A stretch of DNA of 64,000 bases, from positions 1,157,501 through 1,221,500 of the forward strand of contig NZ_JAMLIX010000002.1 of assembly GCF_023953965.1 (NCBI RefSeq), written 5' to 3'. Below, in pieces: positions 27,368 through 35,921 of the stretch. This DNA comes from Bosea sp. (in: a-proteobacteria). GTDB taxonomy: Bacteria; Pseudomonadota; Alphaproteobacteria; Rhizobiales; Beijerinckiaceae. The notes under the pieces are model-generated. The model did no database searches. It was not told the DNA's origin and saw only the letters and a list, made by a program, of their open reading frames with translations. The position numbers and the translations under genes were made by a program. The stretch's first letter is position 1. Each line of letters starts with the position of its first letter.

Positions 27368-28807
27368 TCATTCCGCCGGCTTCCGCTCGACGAGCGCCTC
27401 GGCCGTGACCTTGCGCGCGCTGAGCGGGGCATGGCCGGAGACCTCGGCGCCGGCATCGGGGGAAAGCTGCCGCATCCACAGCCCCGAGGAGGCCGCGATC
27501 AGGCCGACGATCAGGAAGGCCGGCCAGAAATCCCCGGCGGCGAGCGTCTCGCCGCCGCGGGCCTGATGGACGCTCTCAAGGACGAAGGCGCCGAGCGTGA
27601 CGCCGAGCGTGAGCGAAAGCTGCTGGGCGACGCTCGACAGGCTGGTCGCGCCCGACATCGCGCGGTTGGAGACATCGGCATAGCTCAGAGCGCCGATGCC
27701 GGTGAACTGCAGCGAGCGGAAGCAGCCGCCGACGAGCAGCACCGACAGCATCACCGCATGCGGCGTCGTCGGCGTGAACAGGCCCGACGCCGCGAGAAAG
27801 GCCGCCCCGACCAGGGCGTTGACGGTCAGCACCCTGCGGAAGCCGAACCGCGCCAGGATGGTCTTCGCCGCCGTCTTCATGATCAGCGCGCCGGCCGCCG
27901 AGACGAAGGTGATCAGCCCCGATTGCAGCGCGTTCAGCCCGAAGCCGAGCTGGAGCATCAGCGGCAGCAGGAAGGGGATCGCGCCGGTGCCGATCCTGAA
28001 GATCGAGCCGCCGATCACGCCGATCCTGAAGGTCGGGATCCTGAGCAGGGACAGGTTGATGACCGGATGAGGCACGCGCCGCGCATGGAACCAGTAGCCG
28101 ACCAGCGCCGCCGCTCCCGCGACCACGCAGGCCTGGGACACCACCTCCGGCACGAGATGGCGCCCGCCGCTGTTGAGGCCCAGCATCAGGCTGGCGAAGC
28201 CGAAGGCGGACAACAGGAACCCGCGGATGTCGAGGGGCGGCACGTCCTCCTCGCGGACCTCCTCGAGGAACAGGCTCGCCAGCACGAGGCCGACGAGGCC
28301 TATCGGGATGTTGATCAGGAAGATCCAGCGCCAGTCGAAATAGGTGGTGATGAAGCCGCCGAGCGGCGGCCCGACCACCGGCCCGACCAGCGCGGGCACC
28401 GTCAGATAGGCGAGCGCGCCGACCATCTCGGACTTGCTGACGCTGCGCAGCACGACGAGGCGCCCGACCGGCACCATCATCGCCCCGCCCATGCCCTGGA
28501 GGAAGCGGGCGCCGACGAAGGCACCGAGCGAGCTCGACACCGCGCACAGAAGCGAGCCGAGCATGAAGACGCACAGCGCCGAGCGGAAGATCGTGCGCGC
28601 GCCGAAACGGTCCGCCATCCAGCCGGAGATCGGGATGAAGACGGCGAGGCTGACGAGATAGGAAGTCAGCGCGAGCTTCAGCGCGATCGGGTCCTCGCCG
28701 AGCGATTCCGCGATCACCGGCAGCGAGGTCGCGATCACCGTCGAGTCGGTGTTCTCCATGAACAGCGCACAGGCGACGATCAGGGGCAGGAGCTTGGCGC
28801 GCTGCAC
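27368..28807 (-). CDS. MFS multidrug exporter, DHA2 (14-helix) family
   Basis: Inner-membrane drug:H+ antiporter of 479 residues related to EmrB/QacA and HsrA. Motifs include the DHA2 opening VACALFMENTDSTVIATSLP, motif A GWMADRFGARTIFR, motif C VGPVVGPPLGG, and DWRWIFLINIPIG. Helix count is about 13-14. It is divergent from the next small secreted-protein gene across a 288-bp gap with an AT-rich patch (about 28850-28885) that probably holds its promoter. The substrate is unknown. Confidence 0.9.
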   Translation of the reverse strand: MQRAKLLPLIVACALFMENTDSTVIATSLPVIAESLGEDPIALKLALTSYLVSLAVFIPISGWMADRFGARTIFRSALCVFMLGSLLCAVSSSLGAFVGARFLQGMGGAMMVPVGRLVVLRSVSKSEMVGALAYLTVPALVGPVVGPPLGGFITTYFDWRWIFLINIPIGLVGLVLASLFLEEVREEDVPPLDIRGFLLSAFGFASLMLGLNSGGRHLVPEVVSQACVVAGAAALVGYWFHARRVPHPVINLSLLRIPTFRIGVIGGSIFRIGTGAIPFLLPLMLQLGFGLNALQSGLITFVSAAGALIMKTAAKTILARFGFRRVLTVNALVGAAFLAASGLFTPTTPHAVMLSVLLVGGCFRSLQFTGIGALSYADVSNRAMSGATSLSSVAQQLSLTLGVTLGAFVLESVHQARGGETLAAGDFWPAFLIVGLIAASSGLWMRQLSPDAGAEVSGHAPLSARKVTAEALVERKPAE

Positions 28808-29095
28808 GGCTTTTCAGACCTTCGACACCCGCGGACATCGGCTGCGTTCGAAATCATAAGCTAGTTTATTAATGTCATGTGCAGTGAATGACGAGAGCGA
28901 AATTGTGGTGCAGCGCCCGATTTGCCCGCCGCCGATGCGCTTCCGCCATGCGCTGGGATGATGGCTCGGCGGCAGGCACAATGCCGTCATGCGTTGCCCT
29001 CACTCATTCCCGGCCCGACGCACCCCATCTCTTTTCAGCCCGGTCGCACCGGGCCGACGCGAGGGGCGCGCGCCGCCAACCGCTGGAGAAGCACC

Positions 29096-29410
29096 ATGAC
29101 CATGATCTCACCCGCCTTCACCGCAGCCCGCCATCTGGCACCCGGCCTGTCCCTGTTCGGCCTTGCCGTCGTCGCCGGCCTGAGCTGGGCACCGGCTCCC
29201 GCCGCGGCCGCCACCAACGACGTGCCGGCGAGCTGCCAGTTCCAGACGATCCCGGGCGGTGGCGAAGGCTTGCGCTACGACGAATGCATGCGCCGCACGG
29301 CCTGCAACCAGATAGCCGATGCGGCCGGCCGGACCATCTACGAGGCCGGCTGCTTCGGCGTCTCGCCCAAGGCGCCGAGGCTCGCCGCGCTCGCTCGCCC
29401 GACCCACTGA
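29096..29410 (+). CDS. Small secreted four-cysteine protein
   Basis: Predicted exported protein of 104 residues. The signal peptide runs to about residue 39 (hydrophobic LFGLAVVAGLSWA, cleavage near AAAA-TN). The 65-residue mature part has four cysteines (47, 64, 70, 86), enough for two disulfides. No named family was recognised. ATG 29096 has GGAGAAG at good distance. A strong hairpin follows the gene, so it is probably monocistronic. The function is unknown. Confidence 0.65.
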   Translation: MTMISPAFTAARHLAPGLSLFGLAVVAGLSWAPAPAAAATNDVPASCQFQTIPGGGEGLRYDECMRRTACNQIADAAGRTIYEAGCFGVSPKAPRLAALARPTH

Positions 29411-29422
29411 TCGAACCGAGAC

Positions 29423-29460
29423 GCGGAAACGGCGCCGCCATGCGCCGGCGCCGTTTCCGC
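29423..29460 (+). terminator. Hairpin terminator after the small secreted protein gene
   Basis: A 14-bp perfect stem GCGGAAACGGCGCC / GGCGCCGTTTCCGC (29423-29436, 29447-29460) with a 10-nt loop, 13 nt past the stop. There is no long T-run behind it, so it may also work as an RNA-end protector. Confidence 0.55.
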
Positions 29461-29590
29461 ACTGCAAAATAATCCCGCCCCCCGCACTAGCGGACGCAAG
29501 CCGCCCGTGCTAACGGGCCTCGTCAACTCGGCAACGGGCCTGTCGCCCTGCCCCCTGATAAAGCCGGCCTCGCCGGCATCGGAGTTGACG

Positions 29591-31084
29591 ATGACGCTTT
29601 CATTCGACGGTCTGATCCGCGACGGCCTCACCTTCGACGACGTGCTGCTCGAGCCGGGGGCCTCCGAGGTGATGCCGGCGGATGTCGACATCCGCACCAG
29701 GCTCACCCGCACCATCGCGCTCAACCTGCCGATCATCGCCTCGGCGATGGATACGGTCACCGAGGCGCGCATGGCGATCGCCATGGCGCAGGCCGGCGGG
29801 CTCGGCGTCATCCACCGCAACCTCGAGGCTCCCGAGCAGGCCGCCCAGGTCCGGCTGGTCAAGAAATTCGAATCGGGGATGATCGCCAACCCGATCACCA
29901 TCCATCCCGACGAGACGCTGGCCGACGCGCTGGCGCTGATGAAGCACAACGGCATTTCCGGCATCCCGGTCGTCGAGCGCGGTCCGCAGGGCCACAAGGG
30001 CAAGCTCGTCGGCATCCTGACCAACCGCGATGTGCGCTTCGCCGCCAACCCGGCCCAGCCCGTCTCCGAACTGATGACGAAGGAGCGGCTGATCACGGTG
30101 CGGGAGGGCGTCAGCCCCGAGGAGGCGCGCCGCCTCCTCCACCAGTTCCGCATCGAGAAGCTGCTCGTCGTCGACGACCATTACCGCTGCATCGGCCTGA
30201 TCACCGTCAAGGACATGGAGAAGCAGGTCGCCTATCCCAACGCCGCCAAGGACGGCCATGGCCGGCTGCTCGCCGCCGCCGCGACCACGACCGGCGACCA
30301 GGGCTTCGAGCGCTCCGAGATGCTGATCGACGCCGGCGTCGACCTCATCGTCGTCGACACCGCCCACGGCCATTCCGCCAAGGTGCTCGACGCCGTCAGC
30401 CGCGTGAAGAAGCTGTCGAACGCGGTCCAGGTCATCGCCGGCAACGTCGCCACCGCCGGCGGCGCCCAGGCCCTGATCGATGCCGGCGCCGACGCCATCA
30501 AGGTCGGCATCGGCCCGGGCTCGATCTGCACGACCCGCATCGTCGCCGGCGTCGGCGTGCCGCAGCTCACCGCGATCATGGACGCAGCCTCGGCTGCGTC
30601 GAAGGCCGGCGTGCCGGTCATCGCCGATGGCGGCATCAAATATTCCGGCGACCTCGCCAAGGCGCTCGCGGCCGGCGCCTCCTGCGCCATGGTCGGCTCG
30701 CTGCTCGCCGGCACCGACGAGACGCCGGGCGAGACCTTCCTCTACCAGGGCCGCAGCTACAAGGCCTATCGCGGCATGGGGTCGGTCGGCGCGATGGCGC
30801 GCGGCTCGGCCGACCGCTATTTCCAGCAGGACATCAAGGACACGCTGAAGCTCGTGCCCGAGGGCATCGAGGGCCAGGTCGCCTATAAGGGCCCGGTCAA
30901 GAACGTGCTGCACCAGCTCGCCGGGGGCCTGCGCGCCGCGATGGGCTATGTCGGCGGCCACGACCTCGAGGATTATCGCAACAAGGCCCGCTTCATCCGC
31001 ATCACCAGCGCGGGCCTGCGCGAGAGCCACGTCCACGACGTGACGATCGTGCGCGAGAGCCCGAACTACCCGACGCGCTCCTGA
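29591..31084 (+). CDS. guaB: IMP dehydrogenase
   Basis: Oxidises IMP to XMP with NAD+, the first committed step of GMP synthesis. The 497 residues show the TIM-barrel catalytic core split by two CBS domains (about 95-215). The catalytic cysteine sits in GPGSICTTR, with flap motif YRGMGSVGAM and the active-site Arg-Tyr region after it. GGAG lies seven nt before ATG 29591. A MAPEG-family gene follows 13 nt downstream and may be co-transcribed. Confidence 0.97.
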   Translation: MTLSFDGLIRDGLTFDDVLLEPGASEVMPADVDIRTRLTRTIALNLPIIASAMDTVTEARMAIAMAQAGGLGVIHRNLEAPEQAAQVRLVKKFESGMIANPITIHPDETLADALALMKHNGISGIPVVERGPQGHKGKLVGILTNRDVRFAANPAQPVSELMTKERLITVREGVSPEEARRLLHQFRIEKLLVVDDHYRCIGLITVKDMEKQVAYPNAAKDGHGRLLAAAATTTGDQGFERSEMLIDAGVDLIVVDTAHGHSAKVLDAVSRVKKLSNAVQVIAGNVATAGGAQALIDAGADAIKVGIGPGSICTTRIVAGVGVPQLTAIMDAASAASKAGVPVIADGGIKYSGDLAKALAAGASCAMVGSLLAGTDETPGETFLYQGRSYKAYRGMGSVGAMARGSADRYFQQDIKDTLKLVPEGIEGQVAYKGPVKNVLHQLAGGLRAAMGYVGGHDLEDYRNKARFIRITSAGLRESHVHDVTIVRESPNYPTRS

Positions 31085-31097
31085 AGGCTGTGCCGCC

Positions 31098-31508
31098 ATG
31101 ACCCTCAAGCTGATCTATCCGACGCTGGCGATGATCTTCTGGATCTTCGTCGTCGGCGTCGTGCTGATGCTGCGCCGCAAGAGCGCCTTCGGCAGCGGCG
31201 CCGTCCGCCTGGACGAGGTCGCGGTGTCGACCGAGAGCTATCCGCTTCCCGCCCGGCTCGCGGGGGCGAATTTCTCCAACCAGTTCGAAACGCCGGTCAT
31301 CTTCTTCGCCCTCGTGATGATCGCGATGGAGACCGGCGCCACCGGCCATGCCATGGTCCTCCTCGCCTGGTTCTATGTCGCGACCCGCATCGCCCACACG
31401 CTGATCCATATCGGCCCCAACAGGCTGCCTTTGCGCGGCGCGGCCTATGGCCTGGGCGTGCTCGCGCTCTTCGGCATGTGGCTCGGCGTGCTCCTCACCG
31501 TGCTGTGA
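31098..31508 (+). CDS. MAPEG family membrane protein
   Basis: Integral membrane protein of 136 residues with four hydrophobic helices. The NQFETPVIFFALV block near residue 60 and RIAHTLIHIGPN in the third to fourth helix region fit the MAPEG superfamily (eicosanoid and glutathione metabolism in eukaryotes; role in bacteria mostly undefined). It follows guaB at 13 nt. The link to purine metabolism is positional only. Confidence 0.8.
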   Translation: MTLKLIYPTLAMIFWIFVVGVVLMLRRKSAFGSGAVRLDEVAVSTESYPLPARLAGANFSNQFETPVIFFALVMIAMETGATGHAMVLLAWFYVATRIAHTLIHIGPNRLPLRGAAYGLGVLALFGMWLGVLLTVL

Positions 31509-31584
31509 GGGCCGTCGCGACGGCGCGCCTCCCGTTAAGCATTCAGCCCTTTTCCCGCGGCCGCGTGCCCGCGGGCGTTGAAGC

Positions 31585-31599
31585 TTAACGAAAAGTAAA
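31585..31599. promoter_or_regulatory. Near-match to a CtrA-type TTAA-N7-TTAA site
   Basis: TTAA-N7-TAAA at 31585-31599 differs by one base from the alphaproteobacterial CtrA consensus. It lies 52 bp before the DUF2865 gene in an otherwise GC-rich region. It could equally be an AT-rich promoter element. Confidence 0.25.
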
Positions 31600-31650
31600 C
31601 TACACCCCGATGGCGGCGGACGGTGGACAGGCGTAGTTTGGAGTGACGCG

Positions 31651-32754
31651 ATGTTGCGTGTCCGTGAAGTCCCGGCGCGGGCGCTCGCCCGCGGAGGCGA
31701 GGGTCCGGCCGCCGGTTCCGGCGAAGTGAAGACAGTGCGGCGCGGATCGACCGGCCGGCTCATGGCGCTCATCGCGCTGGGCGCCGCGCTCGGCTCCGGC
31801 GGCGTGGTGCTGACGGCCTCGATGGTGCAGGCCGAGGGCGACGCGGGCGTGCGCGAGTTCATCGCCCAGGAAGCCCAGCGCCGTACCGAGCAGGCGCGCC
31901 TGCGCAACGCCGCCTACACCTCGACCCGCTATGCCCCGCAGGCCAATGCCTATGCCCCCGCCAACCAGGGCTGGCGCCTGCCGCTGATGCAGGTGCTGCC
32001 GGACGGCCGCCTCGCCCAGCCGATCGACCTCAACCCGTTCCGCAAGCAGGACAGGAAGCTCGCCGACCGGCGGCGCAAGGCCGCGGGCACGGCGGCCGCC
32101 ATGCTCGACCCGGTCACCGGCGTGGCCGACAGGACGCAGACCTTCTGCGTGCGTCTCTGCGACGGCTTCCATGCGCCGATCGGCTATCTGCGCTCGCCCG
32201 GCGACCTGAAGGCGCATGAGGCTCTCTGCACGGCGATGAATCCGGGCGTTCCCGTCAAGGTCTTCCGGCTGGCCGCCGGCGCGGCCGGCATCGCGGAGGC
32301 CGTCGCCGCCGACGGCAAGCGCTATGCCGCCCTGCCGATGGCTTTCAGCCACGAGAAGGCGGCCGACCCCGCCTGCCGCCCGGCCATCGTCCAGGCCGGC
32401 GAGCGGCGCATCTCGCTCCTGCGCGACATCACCTTGCGGCCGGGCGACAGCGTCGTGCTCGACGGCAAGGTCTCGACCTTCGCCGGCAGCGCGAGCTGGC
32501 CCTATAGCCGCCGCGACTTCCGCGATTTCCGCACCGCCTCGGAGCTCAGCAAGGCCCAGCGCCGGCAGATCGACCAGCAGGTCGGCATTTCCCGCCAGGA
32601 AGCGCAGGCACGCAGCCTCCGGCGCCAGATGCGCGTCCGCGAGGCCTATCTCAGGGACGACAGCACCGCCAGCGACGCCGTCCTGCGCGGCACGGTCGAT
32701 CCGGCGACGCGCACATCGGTGCGCCTGATCCCGCTCACGCTGCCGGCGCGGTAG
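31651..32754 (+). CDS. DUF2865 domain-containing exported protein
   Basis: A 367-residue protein with a single membrane helix or uncleaved signal at about 35-58 (LMALIALGAALGSGG). The middle carries the DUF2865 hallmark FCVRLCDGFHAPIGYL (about 165-180) and a later cysteine (CTAMNPG). The C-terminal half is basic and helical (QARSLRRQMRVREAYL). The family is confined mostly to Hyphomicrobiales and has no known biochemical role. It is monocistronic and followed by a family A palindrome. Confidence 0.8.
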   Translation: MLRVREVPARALARGGEGPAAGSGEVKTVRRGSTGRLMALIALGAALGSGGVVLTASMVQAEGDAGVREFIAQEAQRRTEQARLRNAAYTSTRYAPQANAYAPANQGWRLPLMQVLPDGRLAQPIDLNPFRKQDRKLADRRRKAAGTAAAMLDPVTGVADRTQTFCVRLCDGFHAPIGYLRSPGDLKAHEALCTAMNPGVPVKVFRLAAGAAGIAEAVAADGKRYAALPMAFSHEKAADPACRPAIVQAGERRISLLRDITLRPGDSVVLDGKVSTFAGSASWPYSRRDFRDFRTASELSKAQRRQIDQQVGISRQEAQARSLRRQMRVREAYLRDDSTASDAVLRGTVDPATRTSVRLIPLTLPAR

Positions 32755-32766
32755 GCTTCGAGCCGC

Positions 32767-32905
32767 ACCTTTGTCATTCCGGGGCGCCCGGAGGGCGAAC
32801 CCGGAACCCACGACCGGGTGAGACGTCCTATACCCGCTGCAAGCCGCTCACCCAGTCGTGGGTTCCGGGTTCTTCGCTGACGCGAAGCCCCGGAATGACA
32901 AAGGT
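32767..32905. repeat. Long palindromic intergenic repeat, family A copy 2
   Basis: Perfect 19-bp outer arms ACCTTTGTCATTCCGGGGC (32767-32785) and its complement (32887-32905). The inner GAACCCGGAACCCACGAC and GTCGTGGGTTCCGGGTTC arms are also complementary. It has the same core as the copy at 2075-2203. It lies directly after the DUF2865 gene. Confidence 0.88.
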
Positions 32906-33132
32906 GGTTCCGCGACAGGTCGCCTCATCCGAAAGACGTACGACTGCGGCGCGCCCGAAATCTCGCCGTCTTTCCAAGGCAATGCCGGACTTATTAGAAT
33001 TCATCAAAATAAGAAGAACTCTAGAATTCATATAAGACATTGATATCAAAGGGTAAATCCATTGACGCCCCATGGATGGCGTTCTATCGCTCCGCCATTG
33101 CGCTGATCGCGCGCCCCGACGGAGCAGAAGCA
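32906..33132. promoter_or_regulatory. AT-rich regulatory region upstream of the iron importer
   Basis: The rest of this 378-bp gap is unusually AT-rich from about 32991 to 33055. It holds two direct copies of AGAATTCAT (32996-33004, 33023-33031) 27 bp apart, a nearly perfect 14-bp palindrome GAACTCTAGAATTC (33016-33029), and TATAAG at 33031-33036. An iron-responsive operator (Fur, Irr or RirA type) is plausible, but no canonical consensus is matched. Confidence 0.45.
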
Positions 33133-34143
33133 ATGATCGCAAAGACCCATCTCCACGCCCTGGCGCTGTCCTCCTGCCTGATGGCCGCCCCGGCCTTCGC
33201 GCAGGACGTGAACCTCTACACCACCCGCGAGCCCGCCCTGCTCAACCCGGTGCTGGAAGCCTTCACCAAGGACACCGGCATCAAGGTCAACGCGGTCTTC
33301 CTGAAGGACGGCCTGCAGGAGCGCATCCGGGCCGAGGGCGCCAACAGCCCGGCCGACCTCATGCTGATGGTCGATGTCGGCGAGATCAACGCGGCGGTCG
33401 AGGCCGGCATCACCCAGCCGATCCAGTCGGACGTCGTCGACAAGACCGTCCCGGCCCAACTGCGGCCCGACAACGCCTGGGTGACGCTGACCAAGCGCGC
33501 CCGCATCGTCGTGGCCTCGAAGGAGCGCGTCCAGCAGGATGCGATCACCTATGAGGACCTCGCCGATCCCAAGTGGAAGGGCAAGTTCTGCATCCGCGCC
33601 GGCCAGCACCCCTACAACGTCGCTCTCTTCGCCGCCAATCTCATCCATCACGGCGCCGAGAAGACCGAGACCTGGCTCAAGGCCCTGCGCGCCAACGCGG
33701 CCCGCAAGCCCGGCGGCGGCGACCGCGACGTCGCCCGCGACATCCAGTCCGGCCTCTGCGACATCGCGGTGATCAACACCTACTACATCGGCCTGATGAG
33801 TGAGGCGAAGAACGAGCAGAAGGGCTGGTTCGAGGCGATCAAGCCGCTCAAGACCACCTTCGCCGGCGGCGGCACCCATGTGAACGTCTCGGCCGCGGCG
33901 CTGGCCAAGAACGCCCCGAACAAGGCCAACGCCGTCAAGCTCGTCGAGTACATGCTCGGCGAGAAGGCGCAGGCGCTCTATGCGAACGGCAACTTCGAGT
34001 TCCCGGTCAACGCCGCGGTGACCGACTCCTCCGCCGTCAAGCTGCTCGGCGCCGTCACCCCGGACAAGCTGCCGCTCTCCGAGGTTGCCAAGCAGCGCAA
34101 GGCCGCGGCGAACCTCGTCGACAAGGTCGGCTTCGACAATTGA
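33133..34143 (+). CDS. Iron(III) ABC transporter periplasmic binding protein (FutA/FbpA family)
   Basis: Periplasmic ferric-ion receptor of 336 residues. The signal peptide ends near PAFAQ (about residue 22). The mature protein opens DVNLYTTREPALLNPVLEAF as in FbpA/FutA/IdiA proteins. The tandem-tyrosine iron-binding motif is in NTYYIGLM (about 213-220), with an earlier Tyr in LYTTRE. ATG 33133 has GGAG eight nt upstream. The permease gene starts inside its stop codon, so the two are translationally coupled. Confidence 0.92.
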   Translation: MIAKTHLHALALSSCLMAAPAFAQDVNLYTTREPALLNPVLEAFTKDTGIKVNAVFLKDGLQERIRAEGANSPADLMLMVDVGEINAAVEAGITQPIQSDVVDKTVPAQLRPDNAWVTLTKRARIVVASKERVQQDAITYEDLADPKWKGKFCIRAGQHPYNVALFAANLIHHGAEKTETWLKALRANAARKPGGGDRDVARDIQSGLCDIAVINTYYIGLMSEAKNEQKGWFEAIKPLKTTFAGGGTHVNVSAAALAKNAPNKANAVKLVEYMLGEKAQALYANGNFEFPVNAAVTDSSAVKLLGAVTPDKLPLSEVAKQRKAAANLVDKVGFDN

Positions 34144-35825
34144 GCCTGAGCGATCCGCTCGCCATGACAGGACGGCCGCCGTTGCGATGGCGGCCGTCGA
34201 CGCGTTTCGCCTATGCCGCGATCGGCGGGGCTGCGCTCGTGCTCATGCCGCTCGTCGCGCTCGTCGCGACCGCATTCTCCTCGCGGCAGGCGGCGGAGAT
34301 CTGGCCGCATCTCATCGCCAACGTCCTGCCGACGGCGCTCGTCCAGACCGGGCTGCTGCTCGCCGGCGTCGGCCTCGTCAGCGCCGTCATCGGCACCGGC
34401 ACCGCCTGGCTGGTGACGCAGTATGATTTTCCGGGGCGGCGCCCCTTCGAATGGCTGCTGGTGCTGCCGCTGGCGCTGCCGACCTATCTCACCGCCTATA
34501 TCTACGTGGAGTTCCTCGGCTTCCAGGGGCCGCTCCAGAGCGGACTGCGCGCCGTGACCGGCTGGCGCTCGCTGCGCGACTACTGGTTTCCCGATCCGCG
34601 GAACCTCCCCGGCGCCATCGCGATCATGGCGGTCGTGCTCTATCCTTACGTCTATCTCAGCACGCGCGCGCTCTTCAGCGTGCAGGGCGCGAGCCTCGTC
34701 GAGGCCGCGCGCAATCTCGGCGCCGCGCCCGGCCGGCTGTTCTGGCGCATCGGCCTGCCGCTGGCGCGCCCGGCGCTGGCGGCCGGCCTCGCCCTCGTCC
34801 TGCTCGAGACGCTGAACGATATCGGCGCCACCGAATATCTCGGCGTCCGCTCGCTGACGCTGTCGATCTACACCACCTGGGTCAATCGCGGCTCGCTGCC
34901 CGGCGCCGCCCAGATCGCCTGCGTCATGCTGCTCATCGTCTTCGCGCTGATCCTGACCGAGTTCAGGCTGCGCGGGCAGCGCCGCTTCGCCCTGCCCGTG
35001 CGCCAGCCCCGGCCGGTGACACGCCGGCCGCTGCGCGGGCGCGCTGCGGCGCTCGCAGGCCTCGCCTGCGCCCTGCCGGTGCTCTTCGGCGGCGTCCTGC
35101 CGGTCGGCTATCTCGTCGTGGAGATCCTGCAGCGCGGCCTCCTCGCGCAATTCGACGCCGCGCTGCTCAGGCTTCTCGGCAATGCGCTCATGCTCTCCGG
35201 GCTGGCCTCCGTACTGGTGGTGGCGCTCGGGCTCTGCATCGCCACCGCCGGCCGCAGCGGCCGCGAAACCTGGCTGAAGCCGCTCATCCGCATCGCCGGC
35301 CTCGGCTACGCCGTGCCCGGCACCGTGCTGGCGCTCGGCCTGCTGATCCCGCTCGCGGCCTTCGACAACCTGATGGCCGATGCAGCCTCCGCGCTGTTTA
35401 ACCTCAAGCCCGGCCTGATCCTGATCGGCTCGGGCGCGGCGCTGGTGATCGCCTATACGGTGCGCTTCCTCGCCATCGGGATCTCCGGCGTCGAGAGCGG
35501 GCTCACCCGCGTCTCGCCGCGGATCGACGACGCGGCGCGCGCGCTCGGCGCCAGCGGCCCGGAGGTGCTGGCCCGCATCCATTGGCCGCTCGCCCGCCCG
35601 GCCATCGCGGCGGCGGCGCTGCTCGTTTTCGTCGACTGCCTCAAGGAGCTGCCGGCGACGCTGCTGCTGCGCCCGCTCAACATCGACACGCTGGCGACCG
35701 TGGTCTACGGCCACGCCTCGCGCGGCGTCTTCGAGGACGGGGCGCTGGCCGCGCTCCTGATCATCCTGGCCGGGCTCTACCCGGCCTTCGTGCTGGCCAG
35801 GACCGGCACGGATCGCACGGGATAG
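34140..35825 (+). CDS. Iron(III) ABC transporter permease (FbpB/FutB family)
   Basis: A 561-residue double-length permease with two fused BPD_transp domains and about 12 helices, as in FbpB. ABC-interaction (EAA) loops appear twice: EAARNLGAAPGRLFWRIGLP (about 187-206) and DDAARALGASGPEVLARIHWP (about 462-482). The TTG at 34140 overlaps the preceding stop. ATG 34164 is an alternative. No ATP-binding subunit follows, since the next gene is an AsmA-like protein, so the ATPase must be encoded elsewhere. Confidence 0.9.
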   Translation: MSLSDPLAMTGRPPLRWRPSTRFAYAAIGGAALVLMPLVALVATAFSSRQAAEIWPHLIANVLPTALVQTGLLLAGVGLVSAVIGTGTAWLVTQYDFPGRRPFEWLLVLPLALPTYLTAYIYVEFLGFQGPLQSGLRAVTGWRSLRDYWFPDPRNLPGAIAIMAVVLYPYVYLSTRALFSVQGASLVEAARNLGAAPGRLFWRIGLPLARPALAAGLALVLLETLNDIGATEYLGVRSLTLSIYTTWVNRGSLPGAAQIACVMLLIVFALILTEFRLRGQRRFALPVRQPRPVTRRPLRGRAAALAGLACALPVLFGGVLPVGYLVVEILQRGLLAQFDAALLRLLGNALMLSGLASVLVVALGLCIATAGRSGRETWLKPLIRIAGLGYAVPGTVLALGLLIPLAAFDNLMADAASALFNLKPGLILIGSGAALVIAYTVRFLAIGISGVESGLTRVSPRIDDAARALGASGPEVLARIHWPLARPAIAAAALLVFVDCLKELPATLLLRPLNIDTLATVVYGHASRGVFEDGALAALLIILAGLYPAFVLARTGTDRTG

Positions 35826-35921
35826 CCGGCTCTCCAGCCTCGACAAGCCATCCGCATCGGCCTAAACCCTCTCCCGCCAGGGGGCAGGCTGACTTCGGCC
35901 CGGTGCCGATTCGTAAAGTCC

